A DNA stretch of 8,664 bases, taken from Prevotellaceae bacterium (GTDB lineage Bacteria > Bacteroidota > Bacteroidia > Bacteroidales > Bacteroidaceae). Made by a program: the position numbers and the translations under genes. This document shows positions 1 to 5,755 of the stretch, piece after piece. Position 1 is the stretch's first letter. Each line of letters opens with the position of its first letter. Location: positions 1 through 8,664 of the forward strand of contig JAUNQM010000090.1 of the NCBI GenBank assembly GCA_030536165.1, in the 5' to 3' direction. Below the pieces are notes generated by a model. The model was given only the letters and a program-made list of their open reading frames with translations. It was not told where the DNA came from and did no database searches.

Positions 1-588
1 AAGGTCATCAAAGTCCATCGCATTCGCCTGTCGGCAACGGTTGCTGTATGTTTGATAGATGTCGTAAAGTTCAGGCATCTTCGAGTTTTCGTCCCTCGTG
101 CGGGCATAGCGGTCATTTTCATACGCCTCAGGTAGTATCAGCCTGTTCTTTGCCTCGCTAATGCGCCCCATGACATTACCTATCTTGTAGCACTTCTCAT
201 CGAGTTCCTTTTCCTTTATGATGCGCTTCAAGAGTGATTTTGAATCGGCTTCGTCGTATATGGTATAGTTTGATTCATAGCCTATTCGGGCAGACTCGAT
301 GCGAAGAATACGCGCAAAGATGGAGTGGAACGTACCCATCCATAACTGCGTAGCAAGTTCCTCGCCTACGAGTTTGCCAATACGCTGTCGCATCTCGCGT
401 GCGGCCTTGTTGGTGAAAGTCAGCGCAAGGAGGTGGTATGGTGCATATCCATGTTCGAGCAGATATGCAAGTTTATATGTAAGCACACGCGTCTTACCCG
501 AGCCAGCTCCCGCAATGACGAGCGAAGGCCCGTCGCAGTATTCCACGGCCAAAGCCTGACTTTCGTTAAGTTCTTCTTTTATATTCAT
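1..588 (-). CDS. uvrD: UvrD/PcrA-type superfamily 1 DNA helicase, N-terminal part
   Basis: ATP-dependent 3'-5' DNA helicase of the UvrD/PcrA/Rep family, acting in DNA repair and in clearing replication obstacles. The 196 codons present show the family order: a Q-motif region (LNESQALAV, residues 7-15), Walker A AGAGSGKT (26-33), motif Ia TFTNKAAREM (57-66), motif Ib GTFHSIF (85-91), and the characteristic MDFDDL at 191-196, where the window ends. The frame has no stop and runs off the left edge, so helicase motifs II-VI are outside. The ATG at 588-586 puts the Q-motif close to the N-terminus, as usual in the family. The leader is A/T-rich with no obvious Shine-Dalgarno and no exact TAnnTTTG box just upstream; the repeat array begins about 25 bp upstream. 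Family is certain; the choice between uvrD and pcrA naming is not. Confidence 0.93.
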   Translation of the reverse strand, partial: MNIKEELNESQALAVEYCDGPSLVIAGAGSGKTRVLTYKLAYLLEHGYAPYHLLALTFTNKAAREMRQRIGKLVGEELATQLWMGTFHSIFARILRIESARIGYESNYTIYDEADSKSLLKRIIKEKELDEKCYKIGNVMGRISEAKNRLILPEAYENDRYARTRDENSKMPELYDIYQTYSNRCRQANAMDFDDL

Positions 589-612
589 AGGTGTAAATAC
601 TTTTGTTAGGAC

Positions 613-860
613 GCCCTGATATCTATCGCATGGCGTTCATAGCCCAGGGTATAGCAAAATGCCCCTTGGGAATACATGTCAATTCCTTCAAATGCTCTGA
701 AAGGCTATCGTATGGCGTTCATAGCCCAGAGTAAAGCGAACCCCCTTGGGAATACATGTCAATTCCTTCAAATGCCCTGAAAGGGCTATCGCGAAGCGTC
801 CATAGCCCAGGGTATAGCGAAGCGACACCCTGGGTAATATGTTCATTCCATTATAAATTC
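613..860 (+). repeat. Array of three REP-like units downstream of the transposase gene
   Basis: Three head-to-tail units of about 80, 80 and 87 bp start at 613, 694 and 774. Each begins with a GCCCTGAAAGGGC-like small palindrome, followed by a shared word around TAGCCCAGGGT and a second inverted-repeat arm near CCCTGGG. Only the unit nearest the transposase gene (774-860) keeps both palindromes intact: small head 774-786; large core arms CCCAGGGT 806-813 and ACCCTGGG 827-834 with a 13-nt loop. The outer two are decayed. Their right core arm has become CCCTTGGG, and they share a 34-nt identical stretch (662-695 and 742-775), so one is probably a local duplication of the other. The array fills the gap between the helicase gene and the transposase gene. 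I see no real gene in it; the short minus-strand frame across 688-906 only translates the repeats. Confidence 0.85.
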
Positions 861-880
861 GCCCTGTAAGGGCAAAAGTA
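774..880 (+). repeat. Left 107-bp inverted arm of the transposase module
   Basis: It contains the small palindrome GCCCTGAAAGGGC (774-786), the core hairpin with 8-bp arms 806-813 and 827-834 around a 13-nt loop, and a second small palindrome GCCCTGTAAGGGC (861-873) followed by AAAAGTA. The arm ends at 880, directly against the transposase stop codon (881-883). The last 20 bp (861-880) match the reverse complement of 1391-1410 at 19 of 20 positions. Confidence 0.85.
873..880 (-). promoter_or_regulatory. Possible outward -7 box at the left arm
   Basis: On the minus strand this reads TACTTTTG, an exact match to the Bacteroidetes -7 pattern TAnnTTTG, pointing out of the transposase gene through the repeats toward the helicase gene. 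No convincing -33 TTG was found at the usual distance inside the transposase 3' end, so this is weak. The same box ends the right arm, also pointing outward. Confidence 0.2.
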
Positions 881-1336
881 TTAGTCACTAAGCACATATC
901 TATCATCGTATTCGATATTATATAGCTTCAAAAACTCTATGTATTCTTCATGGAATGTATGCTTCTTGTGATGTTCCTTTTGGTTCTTAATATAATTTAG
1001 AGTCTTATCCACAACTGATTGACTCACAGAAAATGCAGCATATCCACCTTGCCATTCAAACTTATTGTAAGCATCGCTCACATTCTTAATCCAACGGCTA
1101 CAATTTCGCTTTACTCCAGAAACAAGATTAGCCACAGTGACCTCACGCGACAAAAGGCAAAGGATATGTACATGATCATGCGTGCCATCTGTCCAGATAT
1201 TTGTACAGCCAATTTCGTTTACCAATTGCCCAATATATGCGTGAACACGTGTAAGGTCTTCTTCACATATAGCAGGGCTCGTGGTTTTAATGTGAAAGAT
1301 GATGTGCAGGTATATTTTAGTTAATGATTGCGACAT
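881..1336 (-). CDS. Single-tyrosine HUH transposase, IS200-like / RAYT-type
   Basis: A 151-aa Y1_Tnp (PF01797-type) protein. Such enzymes cut and rejoin single-stranded DNA at hairpins through a covalent 5'-phosphotyrosine link. The opening MSQSLTKIYLHIIFHIK is the family's first beta strand. The metal-binding HUH motif is H55-V-H57 in THDHVHIL. Y115 in NYIKNQ is the likely nucleophile and Q119 the usual downstream partner. WQGGYAAFSVS (95-105) is also typical. The length is that of the compact IS200 group, with no frameshift or missing catalytic residue, so it is probably functional or recently so. No accessory gene (TnpB or other) is present. No clear promoter box lies in the 54 bp between the ATG and the right arm, so expression may be low. 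IS200-like transposase is nearly certain; the RAYT label comes from the surrounding repeats. Confidence 0.93.
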   Translation of the reverse strand: MSQSLTKIYLHIIFHIKTTSPAICEEDLTRVHAYIGQLVNEIGCTNIWTDGTHDHVHILCLLSREVTVANLVSGVKRNCSRWIKNVSDAYNKFEWQGGYAAFSVSQSVVDKTLNYIKNQKEHHKKHTFHEEYIEFLKLYNIEYDDRYVLSD

Positions 1337-1366
1337 AGTGCTTTGGGGTAATATCTTTTATTGTTA

Positions 1367-1398
1367 TTGATCTGTTGTGAATCGTCCCTATACTTTTG
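1367..1398 (+). promoter_or_regulatory. Possible outward promoter at the right arm
   Basis: TTG (1367-1369), a 21-nt spacer, then TACTTTTG (1391-1398) match the Bacteroidetes -33/-7 layout (TTG, about 19-21 nt, TAnnTTTG). It points away from the transposase gene into the right arm and runs against the DUF1460 gene. No plus-strand gene follows, so any product would be a short repeat RNA or antisense RNA. Low information content makes chance likely. Confidence 0.25.
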
Positions 1399-1497
1399 CC
1401 CTTTCAGGGCGTAGCTATATTTGGTGGTGACTGCTACCCAGGGTGTCGCTTAGCTCTACCCTGGGCTGTTAACGCTTCGCGACCGCCCTTTCAGGGC
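1391..1497 (-). repeat. Right 107-bp inverted arm of the transposase module
   Basis: It mirrors the left arm: small palindromes GCCCTTTCAGGGC at 1398-1410 and 1485-1497, 87 bp apart, and a core hairpin with arms CCCAGGGT (1437-1444) and ACCCTGGG (1458-1465) around a 13-nt loop. The inner end is 54 bp upstream of the transposase ATG. The two small palindromes each continue into GTA(G/T)CTATATTT, so they also form a direct repeat. Confidence 0.85.
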
Positions 1498-1550
1498 GTA
1501 TCTATATTTGCAAATGACTGTCACACAAGTATGTGAAGCCCTTTCAATGC
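1498..1550 (-). repeat. Decayed REP-like unit outside the right arm
   Basis: On the minus strand this begins with GCATTGAAAGGGC (1550-1538), a damaged small palindrome, and ends with a tail (AAATATAGATAC) like that of the neighbouring intact unit. The large core hairpin is missing. It lies 25 bp past the DUF1460 stop codon. Together with the outer left units it suggests that repeats were added or lost on both sides. Confidence 0.6.
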
Positions 1551-1575
1551 GATATGATTAATTGAATTAAGTCTA

Positions 1576-2460
1576 TCACCAGCGCGCTCTCACATCTTTC
1601 ACATTCAACCGTGCCACGATTATTCCGATTTGTTCGGGCTGTGTCAACTGGTACTCATACATCGTCTTCGGCTCCTCTGTAACCTCACGGTGAATCATCG
1701 ATGCATTTATCATGTGGAGCGTATTGCCATGCCATACGGCTATACCCAGGTGTGCCACGTCGAGGCAACCAGCCGACGTCACCATACAGAGGATATCTCC
1801 ATCGTGTATGCACGACAGCCTTTCCTTTCCGGCATTAAGCAATTTCTTTGGAATATACTTGAACGAAGTTCCACGAAGGTTTGCCTCGCACTGCGCTATC
1901 TCTGGTATCAACGAACGGTCAGCAACAAGATGCTTATACTTGTTCCAGAAACGTGTCATGCATGTGTAAGTGCATTCCTTCGTCTCAGTAAACGGCGGAT
2001 TCGGTCCTTGTATCCATTCCACGAGCCCTATGCGCTGGTTGTCCATTATCCAGTCGGTGAAATAGTGCAACCGCGACGAGAAGTCTGTTATCACTCCCTG
2101 ACGATATCTCAGAGTCTGCAGCGTCTTGCAGTAGTCGCGGAACGAGCGTTTGCCTTGCTTCGTGGTTATGGTGAGCGCGACCACTGTTTCAACGAATGTC
2201 GTACAGTCTAAATGGCGCAAATCTACTATGAGTTGTTCCTTCTCAGTCTGCTCGAGTATGTAGTTCACATACTTCACCCCAAGCAGTTGACGGGCAAAAT
2301 GCACGTTGAAGTTTGTCGATACCGGCATCAAGGCCGCCTGTTCGAGCAAGTATTCAACCAGCACGGAGTCAGACTTCTCATAGACCACATTCTTTGCCAT
2401 TGTGGATATGCTTGAAGCCGCAAACAGTAGAGTGATAAGTATGCTTCGCAAGAGTGTCAT
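1576..2460 (-). CDS. DUF1460 exported NlpC/P60-like amidase
   Basis: A 294-aa protein that I recognise as the DUF1460 family (PF07313), cysteine hydrolases with an NlpC/P60-related fold, thought to cut amide bonds in peptidoglycan fragments. An N-terminal signal peptide (about residues 1-22, ending STMA) implies export to the periplasm. Likely catalytic residues are C86 in LDCTTFVETV, H237 in DVAHLGIAV, and possibly N252 in INASM as the third polar residue. SSRLHYFTDWI (128-138) is a conserved family segment. The ATG overlaps the stop of the upstream DUF4421 gene by 4 nt (2457-2460), so the two are probably translationally coupled. It is the last gene of a three-gene run; transcription then meets the repeat hairpins at 1398-1550. 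Family assignment is strong; substrate is unknown. Confidence 0.85.
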   Translation of the reverse strand: MTLLRSILITLLFAASSISTMAKNVVYEKSDSVLVEYLLEQAALMPVSTNFNVHFARQLLGVKYVNYILEQTEKEQLIVDLRHLDCTTFVETVVALTITTKQGKRSFRDYCKTLQTLRYRQGVITDFSSRLHYFTDWIMDNQRIGLVEWIQGPNPPFTETKECTYTCMTRFWNKYKHLVADRSLIPEIAQCEANLRGTSFKYIPKKLLNAGKERLSCIHDGDILCMVTSAGCLDVAHLGIAVWHGNTLHMINASMIHREVTEEPKTMYEYQLTQPEQIGIIVARLNVKDVRARW

Positions 2461-3581
2461 TTCTTTCTTCTATTGAAATTAAATCCAACGTAGATGTTCA
2501 GGTCGCTGAACATATTCATTGTCGAGAACCCTTCGCCTCTATAAGTATAGGTGTGGATGATGAAGCTCGAACCAGCAAACCATTTGCCGTTGTTGTAGAG
2601 CAGGCCAAAGCGACCGATGCCGTCGATGTTCACGTCGTTGATTGAAAAGAACATTTTTTCGTACCATCGTCTGCGTGTCGTCGTGTCGTACTCACTCGTT
2701 GCGCGGTCGATAGCCAACGCTGCTGATAGACTCGCATTGAAGAGAAAGTCCTTTGCAAACACCCAGTTGTAACTATACCCAACAGAGAAGTTAAGGTCGC
2801 GATATTTCACCGACTTGACACGCATAGTGCTGTCGAGCACGTTGCTCGGTATATTGCATTTTGTCAGCAGTGTGTCCATTGTCTTGTGGTTGTACTCAAG
2901 CGAATGTTTCGTATATCCAATGCCTGCTATCATTGAGCCAGCACTCTTTCTCTGCTGCGTGCTCTGATTGTATGCAGCTGGATAAGAGAACTTCTTGTGG
3001 TTGAAGATGTAATACAGGTTGAATCCTGTCATCGTCACGTTGATTCCATTGAATTCGTGACCTTCAACATCGCTGACATCAACGCCATCGCCGAGGTCGA
3101 TAGACTTGATTTTGTAGTGTGAGCCTGTCTTCTTCGAGAACACATCAATGCCAAACAAAGCCGTGTAGAGGCTCACGTCGAAGTCACGGCGTGTGCCATC
3201 GCTTGTGAAACTTATGTTTTTTATGTCGAATGTGTAACCAAGAAACAACCATCGCCAACCAAAGTATGGACCGATGCGTGGGTTAAGGTTTGGCCCCATG
3301 AGCACCGACTTGTCGTCTTTCGTCTTCAGTCGGTAGCGTTCCATCGACTGCGTGCCTTGAATCATGGCGCAATAGTTGTAGTGGTTCGGTTCAATGTAGG
3401 TGGTATCGTAGTCATTGAATTCCTCTATAAAATCATTTACAGCATGCCCTACCCTCTTGAAGAAAGAAGGTTTCTCTGCTGTTGCCGTGTCGCTTTGCGC
3501 ACACGCAACGATTGGCATCATGCTTAATATAATAATGTATAGATATTTCAAGTGACTCGCTTTCCTGGTAATTATAGACAA
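2457..3581 (-). CDS. DUF4421 family protein, probable outer-membrane beta-barrel
   Basis: I recognise DUF4421 (PF14391-type) from DYDTTYIEPN (57-66) and GPYFGWRWLFLGYTFDI (104-120). No biochemical role is established. An N-terminal hydrophobic segment (about 12-27) ends in IVACAQ, which can be read as a type I signal cut before Q29 or as a lipobox with C27. The rest has many alternating aromatic/polar stretches and ends in YVGFNFN plus basic residues, consistent with an outer-membrane beta-barrel (inference). The frame contains no ATG before the hydrophobic core. The start given is TTG at 3581; a TTG at 3551-3549 would give MKYLYIIILSMMPIVACAQ, a more typical signal peptide, and may be the true start. 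It lies 34 bp after the oxidoreductase gene and overlaps the DUF1460 gene, so it sits mid-operon. Confidence 0.8.
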   Translation of the reverse strand: MSIITRKASHLKYLYIIILSMMPIVACAQSDTATAEKPSFFKRVGHAVNDFIEEFNDYDTTYIEPNHYNYCAMIQGTQSMERYRLKTKDDKSVLMGPNLNPRIGPYFGWRWLFLGYTFDIKNISFTSDGTRRDFDVSLYTALFGIDVFSKKTGSHYKIKSIDLGDGVDVSDVEGHEFNGINVTMTGFNLYYIFNHKKFSYPAAYNQSTQQRKSAGSMIAGIGYTKHSLEYNHKTMDTLLTKCNIPSNVLDSTMRVKSVKYRDLNFSVGYSYNWVFAKDFLFNASLSAALAIDRATSEYDTTTRRRWYEKMFFSINDVNIDGIGRFGLLYNNGKWFAGSSFIIHTYTYRGEGFSTMNMFSDLNIYVGFNFNRRKK

Positions 3582-3615
3582 TCTATATGTTTCAGGTTTT
3601 CTATGGTCGTAGGCG

Positions 3616-4596
3616 TTATATTTTCCCCAAAATCTTATCCATCACCCAGTTTGTAGGGGTCACGGTTATGCTGTCGCAGTCGCAGACAGCCCATCCTTGC
3701 AGATGCTTCACCACAGCCTCTATCAATGGAAGTTGCACATACTTCGGGTTTGGTATCTCATATTGCGCGTCGCCAGCTGCCGTATGCAGTTCTATCGGAG
3801 CGTAGTTGAACACTGAAAACTTCACAGAACCTCGGTCGCCGATTATCTCTATGCGGTCTTCCGTAGCCGATTCATCAGCCACGAAACACCATGAGCCACT
3901 GCCTATGAGTCCGTTTTCAAACTTGAAGCAACCGCTCACACTATCCTCCGCCTGATACAGCCCACGGCGATTTACTGCCATACCTTCAGCCTCGACTATC
4001 ACACCGAAAAACGATTGAAGGAGGTCGAGTTGGTGAGGTGCAAGGTCGTAGAAGTATCCACCTCCGGCAATGTCGGGCTGCAATCTCCACGGAAGGTTGT
4101 CCTTATTGTAGTCAAGTTCGCGCGGAGGCACTGCAAATCTGATAATAACACTCACGGGCAGACCAATCACGTTGCTCGTAAGAATCTCTTTCACTTTCAG
4201 GAAATACGGCAGATATCTACGGTAATACGCCACGAAACATGGCACGCCTGTGTTGAGCGACACGCGGTTTACGCGGGCACAATCCTCGTAAGATGACGCT
4301 AACGGCTTCTCAACATACACCGGCTTGCCAGCGTTCATAGCCATGATGGCAAACGTGGCATGCGACGACGGAGGCGTTGCAATATACACGGCATTAACCT
4401 CCTCGTCGGCAATCAGTTCCTGCGCGTCGGTGTAGTATTTCTTAATATTGTGTCGGTGAGCGTATGAACGTGCCTTCTCTTTGTCTCGGCTCATCACCGC
4501 CACGATTTCAGACCCAACGACCTCACGAAAGGCAGGTCCGCTTTTCTTCTCCGTAACCTCGCCACATCCGACGAAGCCCCATTTTATCGTTTTCAT
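3616..4596 (-). CDS. Gfo/Idh/MocA family NAD(P)-dependent oxidoreductase
   Basis: A 326-aa cytoplasmic dehydrogenase, probably acting on a sugar, inositol or sugar derivative. The N-terminal Rossmann motif is GFVGCGEV (7-14). VYIATPPSSHA (70-80) lines the cofactor site. VEKPLA (95-100) carries the family lysine K97. GGGYFYDLAPHQLDLL (178-193) carries D184 and H188, expected at the active site. The C-terminal half matches the GFO_IDH_MocA alpha/beta domain. The open frame continues upstream to 4704, but the extra 36 residues only translate the promoter repeats, so the ATG at 4596 is the start. A TAnnTTTG box lies just 4 nt before it. It is the first gene of the run followed by DUF4421 and DUF1460. 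Substrate cannot be told from sequence. Confidence 0.92.
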   Translation of the reverse strand: MKTIKWGFVGCGEVTEKKSGPAFREVVGSEIVAVMSRDKEKARSYAHRHNIKKYYTDAQELIADEEVNAVYIATPPSSHATFAIMAMNAGKPVYVEKPLASSYEDCARVNRVSLNTGVPCFVAYYRRYLPYFLKVKEILTSNVIGLPVSVIIRFAVPPRELDYNKDNLPWRLQPDIAGGGYFYDLAPHQLDLLQSFFGVIVEAEGMAVNRRGLYQAEDSVSGCFKFENGLIGSGSWCFVADESATEDRIEIIGDRGSVKFSVFNYAPIELHTAAGDAQYEIPNPKYVQLPLIEAVVKHLQGWAVCDCDSITVTPTNWVMDKILGKI

Positions 4597-4600
4597 ATTG

Positions 4601-4632
4601 CAAAGGTACGAATAAGTGAGCGAAAAACCAAA
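4601..4632 (-). promoter_or_regulatory. Promoter of the oxidoreductase operon
   Basis: On the minus strand: TTTG (4632-4629), a 20-nt spacer, then TACCTTTG (4608-4601). This is an exact match to the Bacteroidetes primary sigma layout (-33 TTTG, -7 TAnnTTTG). Only CAAT separates the box from the ATG, so initiation would fall at or next to the start codon. Confidence 0.75.
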
Positions 4633-4789
4633 ATTTATTTTGGATTTTCCGAACGGGAGTACCTTCAACGAAGATAAAGGTAGTGCAAGTTGAGCGAAAT
4701 ACAAAATAAAAGACGTAGTTTTTTATTTTAATTTCCGAAACGACGCCTACCTTCGATGAAGTCAAAGACAAATAAGTGAGCGAAAAACC
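4601..4789 (-). repeat. Three promoter-like cassettes in tandem, facing left
   Basis: On the minus strand TTTCGCTCA occurs at 4785-4777, 4699-4691 and 4625-4617. Each copy is followed by a -7-like box: TGTCTTTG (4770-4763), TACCTTTA (4682-4675) and TACCTTTG (4608-4601). The second and third have the same 8-nt gap between TTTCGCTCA and the box; the first is 2 nt shorter. The first two copies continue into a shared tail with CTTC-N3-GAAGGTA and TTCGGAAA, and the last leads straight into the oxidoreductase start. Only the copy next to the gene has a perfect box, so the other two look like degenerate duplications. Confidence 0.7.
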
Positions 4790-4820
4790 AAAAAAATTTT
4801 TTTTTTCGCTCACTTATTTG
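4769..4820. repeat. 19-bp perfect inverted repeat in the divergent promoter region
   Basis: Arms 4769-4787 and 4802-4820 are exact reverse complements around a 14-nt centre made of CC, seven A and five T. The palindrome arises because a left-facing and a right-facing copy of the same promoter cassette stand head to head. It could act as an operator, a cruciform, or simply be a by-product of the duplication. Its A and T tracts also resemble a bidirectional terminator, but no gene reads into it from either side. Confidence 0.85.
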
Positions 4821-4828
4821 TACCTTTG
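4797..4828 (+). promoter_or_regulatory. Promoter of the pseudouridine synthase gene
   Basis: TACCTTTG (4821-4828) is an exact TAnnTTTG box. At 20 nt upstream the -33 position reads TTTT (4797-4800), one base off TTTG. The box and the following CAAT are identical to those of the divergent oxidoreductase promoter. A start site around 4832-4836 would leave a leader of about 15-19 nt before the ATG at 4851. Confidence 0.7.
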
Positions 4829-4850
4829 CAATGAAATTCAAAAAACAACT

Positions 4851-5735
4851 ATGTACAACAGGAAACCTGACGAGATTTACGTAGTAAAGCAAGAGGCACA
4901 ATTGCTTGAATACTTGCTTGCGAATGTGAACAACAGCAAAAACAAAATCAAGGCCACACTAAAGAATCGAGGTATAAAGGTGAACGGCAAAGTGGTGACG
5001 CAGTTCGACTTCATGCTGCAACCTGGAATGAAGATTGCTGTGTCGCAGAGCAAACGCAACGATACTTTCAAGAGTCGCTACGTGAAAATCGTATATGAAG
5101 ATAAATACATCGCCGTGATTGAGAAGGCAGAAGGCATACTGTCAATGGCTGCTGGGCACAGTTCGCTCAACGTGAAGTCGGTGCTCGATGATTACTTCAA
5201 GAAGACACGCCAGACATGCCGTGCACACGTAGTTCACAGACTTGACCGCGACACTTCGGGCTTGATGATTTACGCAAAGGACATTGAGACCGAACAGATA
5301 CTTGAACACGAATGGCACGATATTGTATATGACCGCAGATACGTGGCGGTGGTTTCCGGAGAAATGGAAAACGACTTCGGAACGGTAGAAAACTGGCTCA
5401 AGGACAATAAGGCTTACATCACCTATTCCTCTCCGATAGACAACGGTGGCAAGTATGCGATTACACACTATCAGACACTCGACCGCACCATAGACCATTC
5501 ACTTGTCGAGTTCCGCCTTGAGACTGGTCGCAAGAATCAAATACGTGTACACTGCCAAGACCTTGGGCATCCTGTTTGTGGCGATGTGAAATACGGTGAC
5601 GGCAACGACCCGTTGCATCGTCTTTGCCTTCACGCCTACAAACTTTGTTTCTTCCACCCATACAACCATGAACGTATGGAGTTTGAGACACCTATACCAA
5701 CAAAGTTCCGTCAGCTGTTTAAGGCTAATAGATAA
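4851..5735 (+). CDS. RluA-family RNA pseudouridine synthase with S4 domain
   Basis: A 294-aa enzyme that isomerises uridine to pseudouridine in RNA, most likely rRNA given the RluC/RluD-like layout. An S4-like RNA-binding domain occupies about residues 17-65 (LKNRGIKVNGKVV and LQPGMKI). The catalytic domain follows with HRLDRDTSGL (129-138), where D132 is the expected catalytic aspartate. LETGRKNQIRVH (223-234) and GDVKYG (244-249) are also family signatures. The open frame extends 25 codons further upstream, but that stretch is promoter DNA; the ATG at 4851 places the start just behind the TAnnTTTG box. It shares the divergent promoter region with the oxidoreductase gene, and the 61-aa membrane protein gene follows after 20 bp. 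Exact target nucleotide cannot be told. Confidence 0.93.
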   Translation: MYNRKPDEIYVVKQEAQLLEYLLANVNNSKNKIKATLKNRGIKVNGKVVTQFDFMLQPGMKIAVSQSKRNDTFKSRYVKIVYEDKYIAVIEKAEGILSMAAGHSSLNVKSVLDDYFKKTRQTCRAHVVHRLDRDTSGLMIYAKDIETEQILEHEWHDIVYDRRYVAVVSGEMENDFGTVENWLKDNKAYITYSSPIDNGGKYAITHYQTLDRTIDHSLVEFRLETGRKNQIRVHCQDLGHPVCGDVKYGDGNDPLHRLCLHAYKLCFFHPYNHERMEFETPIPTKFRQLFKANR

Positions 5736-5755
5736 ACCACAAATAAAAAAACACT

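Larger units (their letters stand above)
774..1497 (-). mobile_element. REP/RAYT-like module: HUH transposase gene between 107-bp inverted arms
   Basis: The 724-bp segment is symmetric. The left arm (774-880) and right arm (1391-1497) are both 107 bp, lie in opposite orientation, and by hand agree at about 85 of 107 positions. Read inward, each arm is a 13-nt small palindrome, a large core hairpin, a second small palindrome, then AAAAGTA. Mismatches gather in the spacer after the core, while the hairpins are nearly unchanged. The enclosed gene encodes an intact-looking single-tyrosine HUH transposase. IS200/IS605 elements usually have non-inverted subterminal hairpins, whereas RAYT genes lie among REP palindromes in both orientations, so a RAYT/REP module fits better. 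An IS with acquired repeats is the alternative. I saw no target-site duplication, and this enzyme class is not expected to make one. Confidence 0.6.

Noticed and set aside
688..906. 72-aa minus-strand open frame across the repeat array
   Set aside because: It is translated repeat sequence running into the end of the transposase gene; repeated peptide words (YTLGY) reflect the DNA repeats.
613..1550. CRISPR array
   Set aside because: Repeats are palindromic units that include the spacing sequence, vary in length and orientation, and have no unique spacers or cas genes.
1630..2211. 193-aa plus-strand open frame
   Set aside because: It lies wholly inside the DUF1460 gene on the other strand and has no recognisable domain; the minus-strand frame has a signal peptide and catalytic motifs.
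4597..4704. N-terminal extension of the oxidoreductase
   Set aside because: The 36 extra residues translate promoter cassettes, and the Rossmann motif expects the start at MKTIKWGF.
4523..4813. 96-aa minus-strand open frame in the divergent region
   Set aside because: It runs through promoter repeats and overlaps the oxidoreductase start in another frame; no family features.
4769..4820. Bidirectional terminator
   Set aside because: The flanking genes diverge from it, so no transcript is known to enter; head-to-head promoter copies explain the palindrome.
4776..4850. N-terminal extension of the pseudouridine synthase
   Set aside because: The extra 25 residues cover the palindrome and the -7 box; the S4 domain fits the start at 4851.
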